Shown: piece after piece, positions 25,814-32,218 of the stretch
Position numbering within the stretch: position 1 is the stretch's first letter
Layout of the letters: every line of letters begins with the position of its first letter
Assembly (NCBI RefSeq): GCF_035304305.1
Contig: NZ_DATGQG010000024.1
Location: 1-44,327, forward strand
Direction: 5' to 3'
Source of the DNA: Ferrovibrio sp035304305
GTDB taxonomy: Bacteria > Pseudomonadota > Alphaproteobacteria > Ferrovibrionales > Ferrovibrionaceae
DNA: 44,327 bases
Position numbers and translations under genes: made by a program
Notes under the pieces: generated by a model
Told to the model about the DNA's origin: nothing
Databases searched by the model: none
What the model saw: the letters and a program-made list of their open reading frames with translations, nothing else

Positions 25814-27157
25814 ATGAATCTTCACGAACTGAAATCGAAGTCCCCGACCGAGCTGCTGGGCTTTGCCGAGGAGCTGCAGATCGAGAACGCGAACACCCTG
25901 CGCAAGCAGGACATGATGTTCGCGATCCTCAAGCAGCTTGCCGAGCGTGAAGTGGAGATCACGGGCGAGGGCGTGCTGGAAGTCCTGCAGGACGGCTTCG
26001 GCTTCCTGCGTTCCGCCGAGGCGAACTACCTGCCCGGCCCGGACGACATCTATGTCAGCCCCAACCAGATCCGCCGCTTCGGCCTGCGCACCGGCGACAC
26101 CATCGAGGGCAGCATCCGCGCCCCGAAAGACGGCGAGCGCTACTTCGCGCTGCTCAAGGTCAACACGATCAATTACGAGGACCCGGAGAACAGCCGGCAC
26201 AAGGTGCATTTCGACAACCTGACGCCGCTCTATCCGACCGAGCGCCTGCGCATGGAAATGCCGCAGACCGAGGAGGAGGCGCCGGCCGCGGCCGCCCCTG
26301 TGGTCAAGGGCTCGACCCTGAAGAGCCGCAGCAAGACCGAGAAGATCATTTCGCAGCCGAAGCGCGACGTGTCGGCCCGCGTGATCGACCTGATCGCGCC
26401 GCAGGGCAAGGGCCAGCGCGCGCTGATCGTGGCGCCGCCGCGCACCGGCAAGACCGTGCTGCTGCAGAACATCGCCCATGCGATCAGCCACAACCATCCG
26501 GAAGTCTATCTGATCGTCCTGCTGATCGACGAACGGCCGGAAGAAGTCACCGACATGCAGCGCACCGTGAAGGGCGAGGTGATCTCCTCCACCTTCGACG
26601 AGCCGGCCTCGCGCCACGTGCAGGTGACCGAGATGGTGCTGGAGAAGGCCAAGCGCCTGGTCGAGCACAAGCGTGACGTCGTCATCCTGCTCGACTCGAT
26701 CACGCGCCTGGCACGCGCCTACAACACCGTGGTGCCATCCTCGGGCAAGGTGCTGACCGGCGGCGTCGACGCCAATGCGCTGCAGCGGCCGAAGCGCTTC
26801 TTCGGCGCTGCCCGCAACATCGAGGAGGGCGGCTCGCTGACCATCATCGCCACCGCGCTGATCGATACCGGTTCGCGCATGGACGAGGTGATCTTCGAAG
26901 AGTTCAAGGGCACCGGCAACTCGGAAATCGTGCTCGACCGCAAGCTGGCCGACAAGCGCACCTTCCCGGCCATCGACATCACCAAGTCGGGCACTCGCAA
27001 GGAGGAGCTGCTGGTCGACAAGGGCACGCTGGCCAAGATGTGGGTTCTGCGCCGCATCCTCATGCCGATGGGCGGCCAGGACGCGATGGAATTCCTGCTC
27101 GACAAGATCAAGCACAGCAAGACCAATGCCGATTTCTTCGACTCGATGAATACCTGA
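25814..27157 (+). CDS. rho: Transcription termination factor Rho
   Basis: Hexameric RNA-dependent ATPase that ends transcription at Rho-dependent sites. 447 residues against about 419 in Escherichia coli. The RNA-binding cold-shock-like domain lies at about 50-130 (GFGFLRS, DDIYVSPNQIRRF). Walker A APPRTGKT is at 207-214. LLIDERPEEVTDM, ILLDSITRLARAYN and the C-terminal LLDKIKHSKTNADFFDSM are typical. The extra length is an Ala/Pro/Lys-rich insert at about residues 152-180 between the RNA-binding and ATPase domains. The long 290-base leader hints at autoregulation, as known for rho elsewhere. Confidence 0.98.
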   Translation: MNLHELKSKSPTELLGFAEELQIENANTLRKQDMMFAILKQLAEREVEITGEGVLEVLQDGFGFLRSAEANYLPGPDDIYVSPNQIRRFGLRTGDTIEGSIRAPKDGERYFALLKVNTINYEDPENSRHKVHFDNLTPLYPTERLRMEMPQTEEEAPAAAAPVVKGSTLKSRSKTEKIISQPKRDVSARVIDLIAPQGKGQRALIVAPPRTGKTVLLQNIAHAISHNHPEVYLIVLLIDERPEEVTDMQRTVKGEVISSTFDEPASRHVQVTEMVLEKAKRLVEHKRDVVILLDSITRLARAYNTVVPSSGKVLTGGVDANALQRPKRFFGAARNIEEGGSLTIIATALIDTGSRMDEVIFEEFKGTGNSEIVLDRKLADKRTFPAIDITKSGTRKEELLVDKGTLAKMWVLRRILMPMGGQDAMEFLLDKIKHSKTNADFFDSMNT

Positions 27158-27181
27158 GGGTCGGACCCTTCGGGGCTTCAG

Positions 27182-27213
27182 CGGGCGGGAGGCGACTCCC
27201 GCCCGTTTTGTTT
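27182..27213 (+). terminator. Intrinsic terminator of rho
   Basis: A perfect 10-bp stem CGGGCGGGAG / CTCCCGCCCG closed by a GCGA tetraloop and followed by TTTTGTTT, 24 bases after the rho stop. Confidence 0.92.
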
Positions 27214-27222
27214 CGGGGTGTC

Positions 27223-27250
27223 TTGGCGCCGCGCAAAACCCGCCTAGTTT
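27223..27250 (+). promoter_or_regulatory. Possible sodC promoter
   Basis: TTGGCG, 16 bases, then TAGTTT, about 40 bases before the sodC start. The -10 context CCCGCCTAGTYT is shared with the hupE riboswitch promoter. Confidence 0.4.
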
Positions 27251-27290
27251 TTCCGCCGCGGCCATGACGGCCGCCTATGGAGGTGAAGAC

Positions 27291-27824
27291 ATGCGGAAGG
27301 CGCTTCTCACCCTTGCCGGCCTGGCGCTGGCCGCGGCTCCGGCCGCCGCAGCCGAGAAGACCATCACGATGAACGCGATCTCGGCTTCCGGCATCGGGCC
27401 GTCGATCGGCACGATCACCGCAAGGGACACGGCGCAGGGGCTGATGCTGATCCCGCAGCTGTCCGGCCTTTCGCCGCCCGGGCCGCACGGCTTCCATGTC
27501 CATGAGAAGCCCGATTGCGGACCGGGTCCGGGCGCGAACGGCCAGCCCGCGCCGGGCATGGCGGCCGGCGGCCATTACGATCCGCACAAGACGGGCAGGC
27601 ATCACGGGCCGCACAGGGATGCGGCCGGCCACAAGGGCGACCTGCCGCCGCTGGTGGTCAATGCCGATGGCAGCGCGACCCTGCCGGTGCTTGCGCCGCG
27701 CCTGAAGGTCCGCGATCTCAGCGGCCGCGCGCTGATGATCCATGCCGGCGGCGACAATTATGCCGACGAGCCGCAGCCGCTCGGCGGCGGCGGCGGGCGC
27801 ATCGCCTGCGGCGTGGTCCGATAG
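27291..27824 (+). CDS. sodC: Periplasmic Cu-Zn superoxide dismutase
   Basis: Converts superoxide to peroxide and oxygen in the periplasm. ATG 27291 follows a strong GGAGGTG and begins a clear signal peptide cleaved near AAAA-EK (residue 21); 177 residues in all. Copper ligands are His69 and His71 (GFHVHEK), with His151 (LMIHAGGDNY). The bridging and zinc ligands come from GGHYDPH, HHGPH and HKGDLPPL (Asp117). The disulphide pair is Cys76 and Cys173, with the active-site Arg170 in GGRIACGVV. All key residues are present. It sits alone after the rho terminator. Confidence 0.96.
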   Translation: MRKALLTLAGLALAAAPAAAAEKTITMNAISASGIGPSIGTITARDTAQGLMLIPQLSGLSPPGPHGFHVHEKPDCGPGPGANGQPAPGMAAGGHYDPHKTGRHHGPHRDAAGHKGDLPPLVVNADGSATLPVLAPRLKVRDLSGRALMIHAGGDNYADEPQPLGGGGGRIACGVVR

Positions 27825-27877
27825 GCGTCTTTGCGGTTCGACGCCGCGGCGCGCTGCGCTAGACTGCGGCCATCATC

Positions 27878-28732
27878 ATGATGGCCGACCGGAAAGACTG
27901 GCTGGATTTCGCCCGCGATGCGCAGAGCGGCACCGAGGCGGTGCAGGCGCGGTTCCATGCCCATGCCTATGACCCGCATTTCCATGACCAGGTACTGGTC
28001 GGCGTGACGCTGCAGGGCGTGCAGCAGTTCCGCTGCCGCCGCGCCATCCACCGCAGCACGCCCGGCCGCGTCATCCTGATGGAGCCGGGCGAAACCCATG
28101 ACGGCGAGGCGGTGATCGAGGACGGCTTCACCTATGCCATGCTGTATTTCGCGCCGGACTGGCTGCGGCAGGCCGGGGCGGACTATCTGGGCCGCAGCGA
28201 CGCGCCGCAGATCCTCGCCTTCCGCGAGACGCTGAACGACGATGCGGCGCTGGGCCAGGCGATCGTGACGGCCTGCAGCCGGATGCTGCGGCGCGAGGGC
28301 CGCATGGCGCGGGAGGCGGCGCTGGATGCGGTGCTGCCGCATCTGCTGCGCCGCGCGGGAGAGACGGATGCCAGCCAGGCCGCCCATGCGGCGCCGCGAA
28401 TTGCCAGCCGCGCCCGCGACATCATCGAGGCGCGCTACGACAGCGATCTCGGCCTGGAAGAACTCGCTTCGCAGACGGGCACCGACCGCTTCCGCCTGAC
28501 CCGCGCCTTCAAGGCGGCCTACGGCATCGCGCCGCATGCCTATCTGGTGCAGCGGCGGCTCAACCGGGCGCGGCAGCTGCTGGCAAGGGGGGAGGCGCCG
28601 GCCGAGGTCGCCGCCGCGACAGGCTTCGCCGACCAGAGCCATCTCGGCCGCTGGTTCCGCCGCGCCTTCGGCATGACGCCGGCCGATTACCGGCGGCGCT
28701 GCACGGATCTTCCAGACGCTGTCATCGCCTGA
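27878..28732 (+). CDS. AraC family transcriptional regulator (cupin sensor)
   Basis: A 284-residue regulator. The N-terminal AraC-type cupin sensor at about residues 20-110 contains HAHAYDPHFHDQVLVGVT and LMEPGETHDGEA. The C-terminal double helix-turn-helix at about 185-275 includes LEELASQTGTDRFRLTRAFK and AATGFADQSHLGRWFRRAFGMTPADYRR. Two adjacent ATGs (27878, 27881) are possible starts; neither has a clear ribosome site. TAGACT lies 12 bases upstream, so the leader may be very short. The downstream DUF2000 gene, 37 bases away, is a likely target or partner. Confidence 0.92.
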   Translation: MMADRKDWLDFARDAQSGTEAVQARFHAHAYDPHFHDQVLVGVTLQGVQQFRCRRAIHRSTPGRVILMEPGETHDGEAVIEDGFTYAMLYFAPDWLRQAGADYLGRSDAPQILAFRETLNDDAALGQAIVTACSRMLRREGRMAREAALDAVLPHLLRRAGETDASQAAHAAPRIASRARDIIEARYDSDLGLEELASQTGTDRFRLTRAFKAAYGIAPHAYLVQRRLNRARQLLARGEAPAEVAAATGFADQSHLGRWFRRAFGMTPADYRRRCTDLPDAVIA

Positions 28733-28769
28733 CGGCATCCTCGCCGCGGATTTGCCGCAGGGAGTTGCC

Positions 28770-29177
28770 GTGTTCACCACCAGGATCGCCATCGTCGTGC
28801 GCGACGATCTCGCCGTCTGGCAGAAGCTCAACGTCACCGCCTTTCTCTCCAGCGGCATCGCCGCCGCCGTCCCGGAATGCATCGGTGCGCCGTATCGCGA
28901 TTCGGCTGGCCGCAGCTACACCGCCATGATCGGCCAGCCGATCCTGGTCTTCGCCGCCGCGCAGGCGGATCTGCAGCGCGTGCATCGCCGCGCCTGCGAA
29001 GCCGGGCTGACCGTCGCGCCCTATGTGGAGGCGATGTTTGCCACCGGCCACGATGCCGCGAACCGCGCGGTGTTTGCCGAAACCGGCATTGAAAGCCAGC
29101 TCTGGGCCGGCCTCGCGCTGCATGGCGAGCGCAAGGCAGTCGACAGGACGGTGAAGGGGCTGAAGCTGCATCCCTGA
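28770..29177 (+). CDS. DUF2000 family protein
   Basis: A 135-residue protein of the DUF2000 family (PF09391), of unknown function, often beside an AraC or LysR regulator. Visible family features are TTRIAIVVRDDLAVWQKLNVTAFLSSG at the start (split in use), IGAPYRDSAGRSYTAMIGQP in the middle and LWAGLALHGERKAVDRTVKG near the end. GTG 28770 is preferred over TTG 28752 because AGGGAG lies 5 bases before it. No signal peptide or membrane helix is visible. Confidence 0.85.
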   Translation: MFTTRIAIVVRDDLAVWQKLNVTAFLSSGIAAAVPECIGAPYRDSAGRSYTAMIGQPILVFAAAQADLQRVHRRACEAGLTVAPYVEAMFATGHDAANRAVFAETGIESQLWAGLALHGERKAVDRTVKGLKLHP

Positions 29178-29197
29178 GGCCGGCCGGCAAAAAAAAG

Positions 29198-29224
29198 GTC
29201 ATGGCGCGGAGGAGCGGCCATGAC
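29198..29224. repeat. Inverted repeat with ribosome site in loop
   Basis: GTCATGGC (29198-29205) and GCCATGAC (29217-29224) are perfect 8-bp arms around an 11-base loop containing GGAGGAG. The right arm contains the ATG at 29220. It follows a run of eight A and lies 20 bases after the DUF2000 stop. It may be a weak transcript end, or a structure masking the ATG at 29220. Confidence 0.5.
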
Positions 29225-29576
29225 GTTTACCGGAGTCCGCTGGAGTCCATTACGGTTCACTGGAGCCCGCTATGGCCCGCGGGAGTCCGCCAGAGCCCGC
29301 TGCGGTCCACTGCAGCCCACTGGAGTCCGCTGGAGCCCATTCGAGCCCGCTGGAGTCCGTGACGGTTCGCGGTGCTTCAACGAGTCTCACTGGACCACGC
29401 CGGTTGCGCTTCGCGGCTCCCGCCCGACCGGCAGGTATAAAGGGGTATATCGGCCCCGCCGCAGGGGCAGGGGCTTCTATGGCCTATGCACGATGCACAA
29501 CAGCAACAGAGTAAGTATAGAACATATTGCGAACAAAGACAAGGGCAATCCGGCCCCCGCTGCTTCGGATCTGTAA
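29220..29576 (+). CDS. Doubtful ORF made of the decamer array
   Basis: A 118-codon frame starts 5 bases after a good ribosome site (GGAGGAG). Because the underlying DNA repeats every 10 bases, the protein repeats every 10 residues (TGVRWSPLRF, TGARYGPRES, ARARCGPLQP, TGVRWSPFEP). It is strongly basic and has no recognised domain. The consensus decamer has no stop in any frame, so an open frame is expected by chance. At least one other frame is also open. The repeat register follows DNA, not codons. I consider it more likely non-coding. Confidence 0.22.
   Translation: MTFTGVRWSPLRFTGARYGPRESARARCGPLQPTGVRWSPFEPAGVRDGSRCFNESHWTTPVALRGSRPTGRYKGVYRPRRRGRGFYGLCTMHNSNRVSIEHIANKDKGNPAPAASDL
29230..29399. 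repeat. Decanucleotide tandem repeat array, 17 units
   Basis: Seventeen consecutive 10-base units with consensus CTGGAGYCCR and no insertion or deletion in 170 bases. CTGGAGTCCG or CTGGAGTCCA occurs exactly at 29240, 29320 and 29350; CTGGAGCCCG or CTGGAGCCCA at 29260 and 29330. More diverged units such as TTACGGTTCA (29250) and TGACGGTTCG (29360) keep the register. The period is close to one turn of B-DNA, so all units face the same side. It lies in the gap between the DUF2000 gene and the met leader. Confidence 0.92.
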
Positions 29577-29589
29577 AAAATCGCTTCGG
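29400..29589. other. Non-coding stretch after the decamer array
   Basis: This 190-base stretch shifts from GC-rich to a more AT-rich composition from about 29490. It contains GGTATAAAGGGGTATAT and a short GGGGC/GCCCC inverted pair. I see no convincing gene or promoter. Confidence 0.4.
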
Positions 29590-29622
29590 GAATGATTTTC
29601 CTCTTGTGACTGAAAATCATTC
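29590..29622. promoter_or_regulatory. Perfect 11-bp inverted repeat, probable operator
   Basis: GAATGATTTTC (29590-29600) and GAAAATCATTC (29612-29622) with an 11-base spacer. The arm centres are 22 bases apart, about two helical turns. The element overlaps the promoter at 29604-29631, as a repressor site would. The A/T-rich arms stand out from the GC-rich background. The binding protein is unknown. Confidence 0.6.
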
Positions 29623-29631
29623 GCATATACT
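29604..29631 (+). promoter_or_regulatory. Promoter inside the inverted repeat
   Basis: TTGTGA (29604-29609), 16 bases, then TATACT (29626-29631), which matches the -10 consensus at 5 of 6. The right arm of the operator-like repeat fills the spacer. Predicted start near 29638. Confidence 0.5.
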
Positions 29632-29637
29632 GAGGGC

Positions 29638-29746
29638 ATCGCCGTTGGCTTCCACCCGCCGGCGCGATTTCAGGGTCGCCCCGTCAAATGCTGGTCTGAC
29701 GGGGTCAGCGGCTGGCCCGGTAGCATGGGGCGTACCGGGCCAGCCC
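29638..29746 (+). ncRNA. Candidate structured small RNA
   Basis: The predicted transcript from 29638 has no coding capacity worth naming but contains a run of hairpins. CGCCG/CGGCG (29640-29644 with 29660-29664) is followed by perfect CCCCGTCA/TGACGGGG (29679-29686 with 29697-29704). A perfect 13-bp stem, GGCTGGCCCGGTA/TACCGGGCCAGCC (29710-29722 with 29733-29745), comes last. The last two have 10-base loops. No poly-T follows the last stem, so the 3' end is uncertain and the call is tentative. Confidence 0.45.
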
Positions 29747-29761
29747 GACCTTACAATTTGG

Positions 29762-29790
29762 TAATGTGAAATAAAATTAAATACACATTA
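29762..29790. repeat. AT-rich inverted repeat upstream of the met promoter
   Basis: TAATGTG (29762-29768) and CACATTA (29784-29790) flank 15 bases made almost wholly of A and T. It lies 15 bases upstream of the met promoter -35 box. It may be an operator or an AT-rich upstream element. Confidence 0.45.
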
Positions 29791-29805
29791 TCCTGCAAAT
29801 CCCTG

Positions 29806-29833
29806 TTGACCTCAGAGAACATTGCTGTAAATA
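29806..29833 (+). promoter_or_regulatory. Promoter of the metNIQ operon
   Basis: TTGACC (29806-29811), 16 bases, then TAAATA (29828-29833). Predicted start near 29840, about 18 bases before the SAM-II riboswitch stem, leaving a leader of about 220 bases. Confidence 0.5.
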
Positions 29834-29855
29834 TCCGCTCGTCCGGTTCGTCCGG

Positions 29856-29906
29856 GCCGCGGATTTGAAGGGCAGCTTGCGCCGCGCACCAATGCTAAAG
29901 CGCCAC
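29856..29906 (+). ncRNA. SAM-II riboswitch
   Basis: Contains the conserved SAM-II elements in order: P1 5' strand CGCGG (29858-29862), GATTTGA (29862-29868), GCTTGC (29875-29880), P1 3' strand CCGCG (29882-29886), then ATGCTAAAGC (29892-29901) for the pseudoknot. SAM-II is an alphaproteobacterial S-adenosylmethionine sensor that turns off methionine genes. It lies in the leader of metNIQ. A 7-bp hairpin CCACGAC/GTCGTGG (29903-29920) overlaps its 3' edge and may be part of the switching. Confidence 0.82.
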
Positions 29907-29941
29907 GACGGCAGTCGTGGGCCCATTATCGGAGTTGACCC

Positions 29942-29989
29942 ATGACGATGTTTTCCTGCCGTCCCACCCCGCTCTGTTGTTGTCGCTGA
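29942..29989 (+). CDS. Cysteine-rich leader peptide upstream of metNIQ
   Basis: A 15-codon ORF encoding MTMFSCRPTPLCCCR. It begins at an ATG 7 bases after GGAG and ends with three consecutive TGT cysteine codons and an arginine codon before TGA. Runs of cysteine codons in short leader ORFs are known to make ribosomes stall when cysteine-tRNA is short and so control downstream sulphur genes. It lies 35 bases after the SAM-II riboswitch and 69 bases before the next gene. A GCCGGC/GCCGGC hairpin (30027-30043) lies between. It is too short for homology to be judged by eye. Confidence 0.65.
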   Translation: MTMFSCRPTPLCCCR

Positions 29990-30058
29990 CCGCCTGATTT
30001 CCACCAGCGTGTTCTGACCGACATCCGCCGGCTTCTGGCCGGCCAACGGAGTATTCCC

Positions 30059-30280
30059 ATGAGTGAAGCCTATGTGATCGAGGCGGCCGGCGAGGCCGCC
30101 GGCCTTGTCGTCCGCCAGAGCCGTCAGTCCGGCGGCGGGTTCCGCTTCTTCGCCTCACTGCCGCGTTACGCGGCCCTGGACCAGCAGGTCTTCCGCCGCG
30201 CCGACGATGCGGCACGGGCCGCGCGGGCGCTCGGCAGCGCCAACGACAACCGTCCCCTGAAAGTCCGGAGGCCGTCATGA
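30059..30280 (+). CDS. Small hypothetical protein upstream of metN
   Basis: A 73-residue protein with no recognised domain. The ATG follows ACGGAG at a normal distance. Sequence features are an acidic N-terminus (MSEAYVIEAAGEAAG), a central GGGFRFFASLPRYAALDQQVF and the C-terminal SANDNRPLKVRRPS. It is the first full gene after the SAM-II/Cys leader. Its stop overlaps the next start (ATGA), so it belongs to the met operon. It may be a small partner or regulator of the importer. It shares an NDN motif with the next small protein. Confidence 0.65.
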   Translation: MSEAYVIEAAGEAAGLVVRQSRQSGGGFRFFASLPRYAALDQQVFRRADDAARAARALGSANDNRPLKVRRPS

Positions 30281-30489
30281 CCGCCGCGTCGCTCGCACGC
30301 CCGGCCCTGGCCACCCGCCTGCAGGCCGCGATCGGGGCGTTCCTCGCACCGGAACGTTTGCTTCCGGCGGGCAATGATAACCATCCGGACCTGCATGCCG
30401 GTTCGCTGACCGATCCGCTGGCCCTGCCGCCGGAATGGAACCATGCGGGCGACCTGATCGCCCTGAGCTTCCTGCCTTTTGAGCGCTGA
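30277..30489 (+). CDS. Second small hypothetical protein upstream of metN
   Basis: A 70-residue protein of unknown function, translationally coupled to the preceding gene by an ATGA overlap; its stop lies 4 bases before the metN ATG. It has a helical N-terminal half (LATRLQAAIGAFLAPERLLP), then GNDNHPDLHAGSL and a hydrophobic end, HAGDLIALSFLPFER. No signal peptide or clear membrane helix is visible. Tight packing with metN suggests a role tied to methionine import. Confidence 0.6.
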   Translation: MTAASLARPALATRLQAAIGAFLAPERLLPAGNDNHPDLHAGSLTDPLALPPEWNHAGDLIALSFLPFER

Positions 30490-30493
30490 TGAC

Positions 30494-31549
30494 ATGATTG
30501 AGCTTGAGAAACTGACCAAGCGCTATGCCGGTCCGTCCGGCAGCGTGGAAGCCCTGCGCGATGTTTCGCTTTCGGTGGCGCCGGGCGAGATATTCGGCGT
30601 GATCGGCCGCAGCGGCGCCGGCAAGTCGACCCTGATCCGCTGCATCAACCTGCTGGAACGGCCGACGGCCGGCCGCGTCCGCGTCGCCGGCCGCGACCTC
30701 ACGGCCCTGTCCGCCGCCGAACTGCGCGCCGCGCGGCGCGAGATCGGCATGATCTTCCAGCATTTCAACCTGCTGTCCTCGCGCGACGTGTTCGGCAATG
30801 TCGCGCTGCCGCTGGAACTGCGCGGCGAAAGCCGGGCGGCCATCCGCGACAAGGTCATGCCGCTGCTCGACCTGGTCGGGCTGAGCGACCGCGCGGACCG
30901 CTATCCGTCCCAGCTCTCGGGCGGGCAGAAGCAGCGCGTCGGCATTGCGCGCGCGCTGGCCACCGATCCGAAGGTTCTGCTCTGCGACGAGGCGACCTCG
31001 GCACTGGATCCGGAAACCACCGACCAGATTCTCGAGCTGATCCGCGACATCCGCGACCGGCTGAATCTCACCGTCGTGCTGATCACTCACGAGATGGCGG
31101 TGGTGAAGGAAATCGCCGACCGCGTCGCCGTCATGGAGCGCGGCAGCGTCATCGAGCATGGCGCGACCTACGATGTCTTCACCCGGCCGCAGCATGCCAC
31201 GACGCGCAGCTTCGTCGCCGACCTGATCGGCTTCAACCTGCCGCCGGCGCTGGAGAAGCGGCTGGCCGCGGCGCGGCTGGAGGGCAACAGCCGGCTCTGG
31301 CGCCTGCTGTTCACCGGACCGCATGCCGACGATCCGGTGATCGCCGAACTGTCGCGCAATCTCGGCCTTGATCTCGCCATCCTGCATGGCCGGATCGACG
31401 AAATCCAGGGCCGCCCCTTCGGCGTGATGGTGGTGCAGGCCCGCGGCGACGATGCCCGGCTGGCCGCCGCCAAATCCTATCTCGCCAGCCGCAAGATCCA
31501 GGTAGAGGAACTGAACGATGTCGTCACAATTGATCGCGCTGCTGTTTGA
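30494..31549 (+). CDS. metN: Methionine ABC transporter ATPase MetN
   Basis: Cytosolic ATPase subunit of the MetNIQ D/L-methionine importer. From ATG 30494 it is 351 residues; an in-frame TTG at 30479 is less likely. Walker A GRSGAGKST is at 38-46, the Q-loop is FQHFNLLSSRDVF, the signature LSGGQKQR and Walker B VLLCDEATSALDPET. The C-terminal NIL domain (about residues 265-345) is the methionine-binding regulatory domain that shuts the transporter when internal methionine is high. The gene overlaps metI by 32 bases. Confidence 0.96.
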   Translation: MIELEKLTKRYAGPSGSVEALRDVSLSVAPGEIFGVIGRSGAGKSTLIRCINLLERPTAGRVRVAGRDLTALSAAELRAARREIGMIFQHFNLLSSRDVFGNVALPLELRGESRAAIRDKVMPLLDLVGLSDRADRYPSQLSGGQKQRVGIARALATDPKVLLCDEATSALDPETTDQILELIRDIRDRLNLTVVLITHEMAVVKEIADRVAVMERGSVIEHGATYDVFTRPQHATTRSFVADLIGFNLPPALEKRLAAARLEGNSRLWRLLFTGPHADDPVIAELSRNLGLDLAILHGRIDEIQGRPFGVMVVQARGDDARLAAAKSYLASRKIQVEELNDVVTIDRAAV

Positions 31550-32171
31550 CGGTCTGATCGAGACGCTGATCATGGTCGCCGTTTCCGGCGGCATCGCGGC
31601 CCTGCTGGGGATTCCGCTCGGCGTCATCCTGATCCTCACCGATACGGGCGGCATCCTGCAGAACGCGCCGGTGAACCGCGTGCTCGGCCTCATCGTCAAT
31701 GCGGCCCGCTCCACGCCCTTCATCATCCTGATGGTCGCGGTGATCCCGTTCACGCGCCTGGTGGTCGGCACCTCGATCGGCACGGCGGCTGCCATCGTGC
31801 CGCTCACCATCGCCGCGATTCCCTTCATCGCGCGTCTGGTGGAAACCGCCCTGCGGGAAGTGCCGGCCGGCCTGATCGAGGCGGCGCAGGCGATGGGCGC
31901 CACGCCGTACCAGATCGTCACCAAGGTGCTGCTGCCCGAGGCTCTGCCCGGCATCGTCGCCGGCCTCACGATCACGCTGGTCAGCCTGATCGGCTACTCC
32001 GCCATGGCCGGGGCGGTCGGCGGCGGCGGCCTCGGCGATATCGGCATCCGCTACGGCTACCAGCGCTTCCTGCCCGAAGTGATGCTCGCCGTCGTCGTGG
32101 TTCTGATCGTCTTCGTGCAGGGCGTGCAGTCGCTCGGCGACCGCCTCGTCCGCCGCCTCAGCCATCGTTGA
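31518..32171 (+). CDS. metI: Methionine ABC transporter permease MetI
   Basis: A 217-residue inner-membrane permease with five hydrophobic helices, the usual count for MetI. The ATPase-docking EAA loop reads GLIEAAQAMGATPYQIVTKVLLPEALPGI (about residues 116-144, given in parts). The start ATG follows GAGGAA and overlaps the end of metN by 32 bases. The start of metQ is 47 bases downstream. Confidence 0.96.
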   Translation: MSSQLIALLFDGLIETLIMVAVSGGIAALLGIPLGVILILTDTGGILQNAPVNRVLGLIVNAARSTPFIILMVAVIPFTRLVVGTSIGTAAAIVPLTIAAIPFIARLVETALREVPAGLIEAAQAMGATPYQIVTKVLLPEALPGIVAGLTITLVSLIGYSAMAGAVGGGGLGDIGIRYGYQRFLPEVMLAVVVVLIVFVQGVQSLGDRLVRRLSHR

Positions 32172-32218
32172 TTTGTGTAACGCGTAAACAAGCCTCCCCG
32201 AAGAAAAGGAAGAAGAAG

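Noticed and set aside
29230..29399. CRISPR array
   Set aside because: The units are only 10 bases, contiguous and degenerate, with no spacers and no cas genes.
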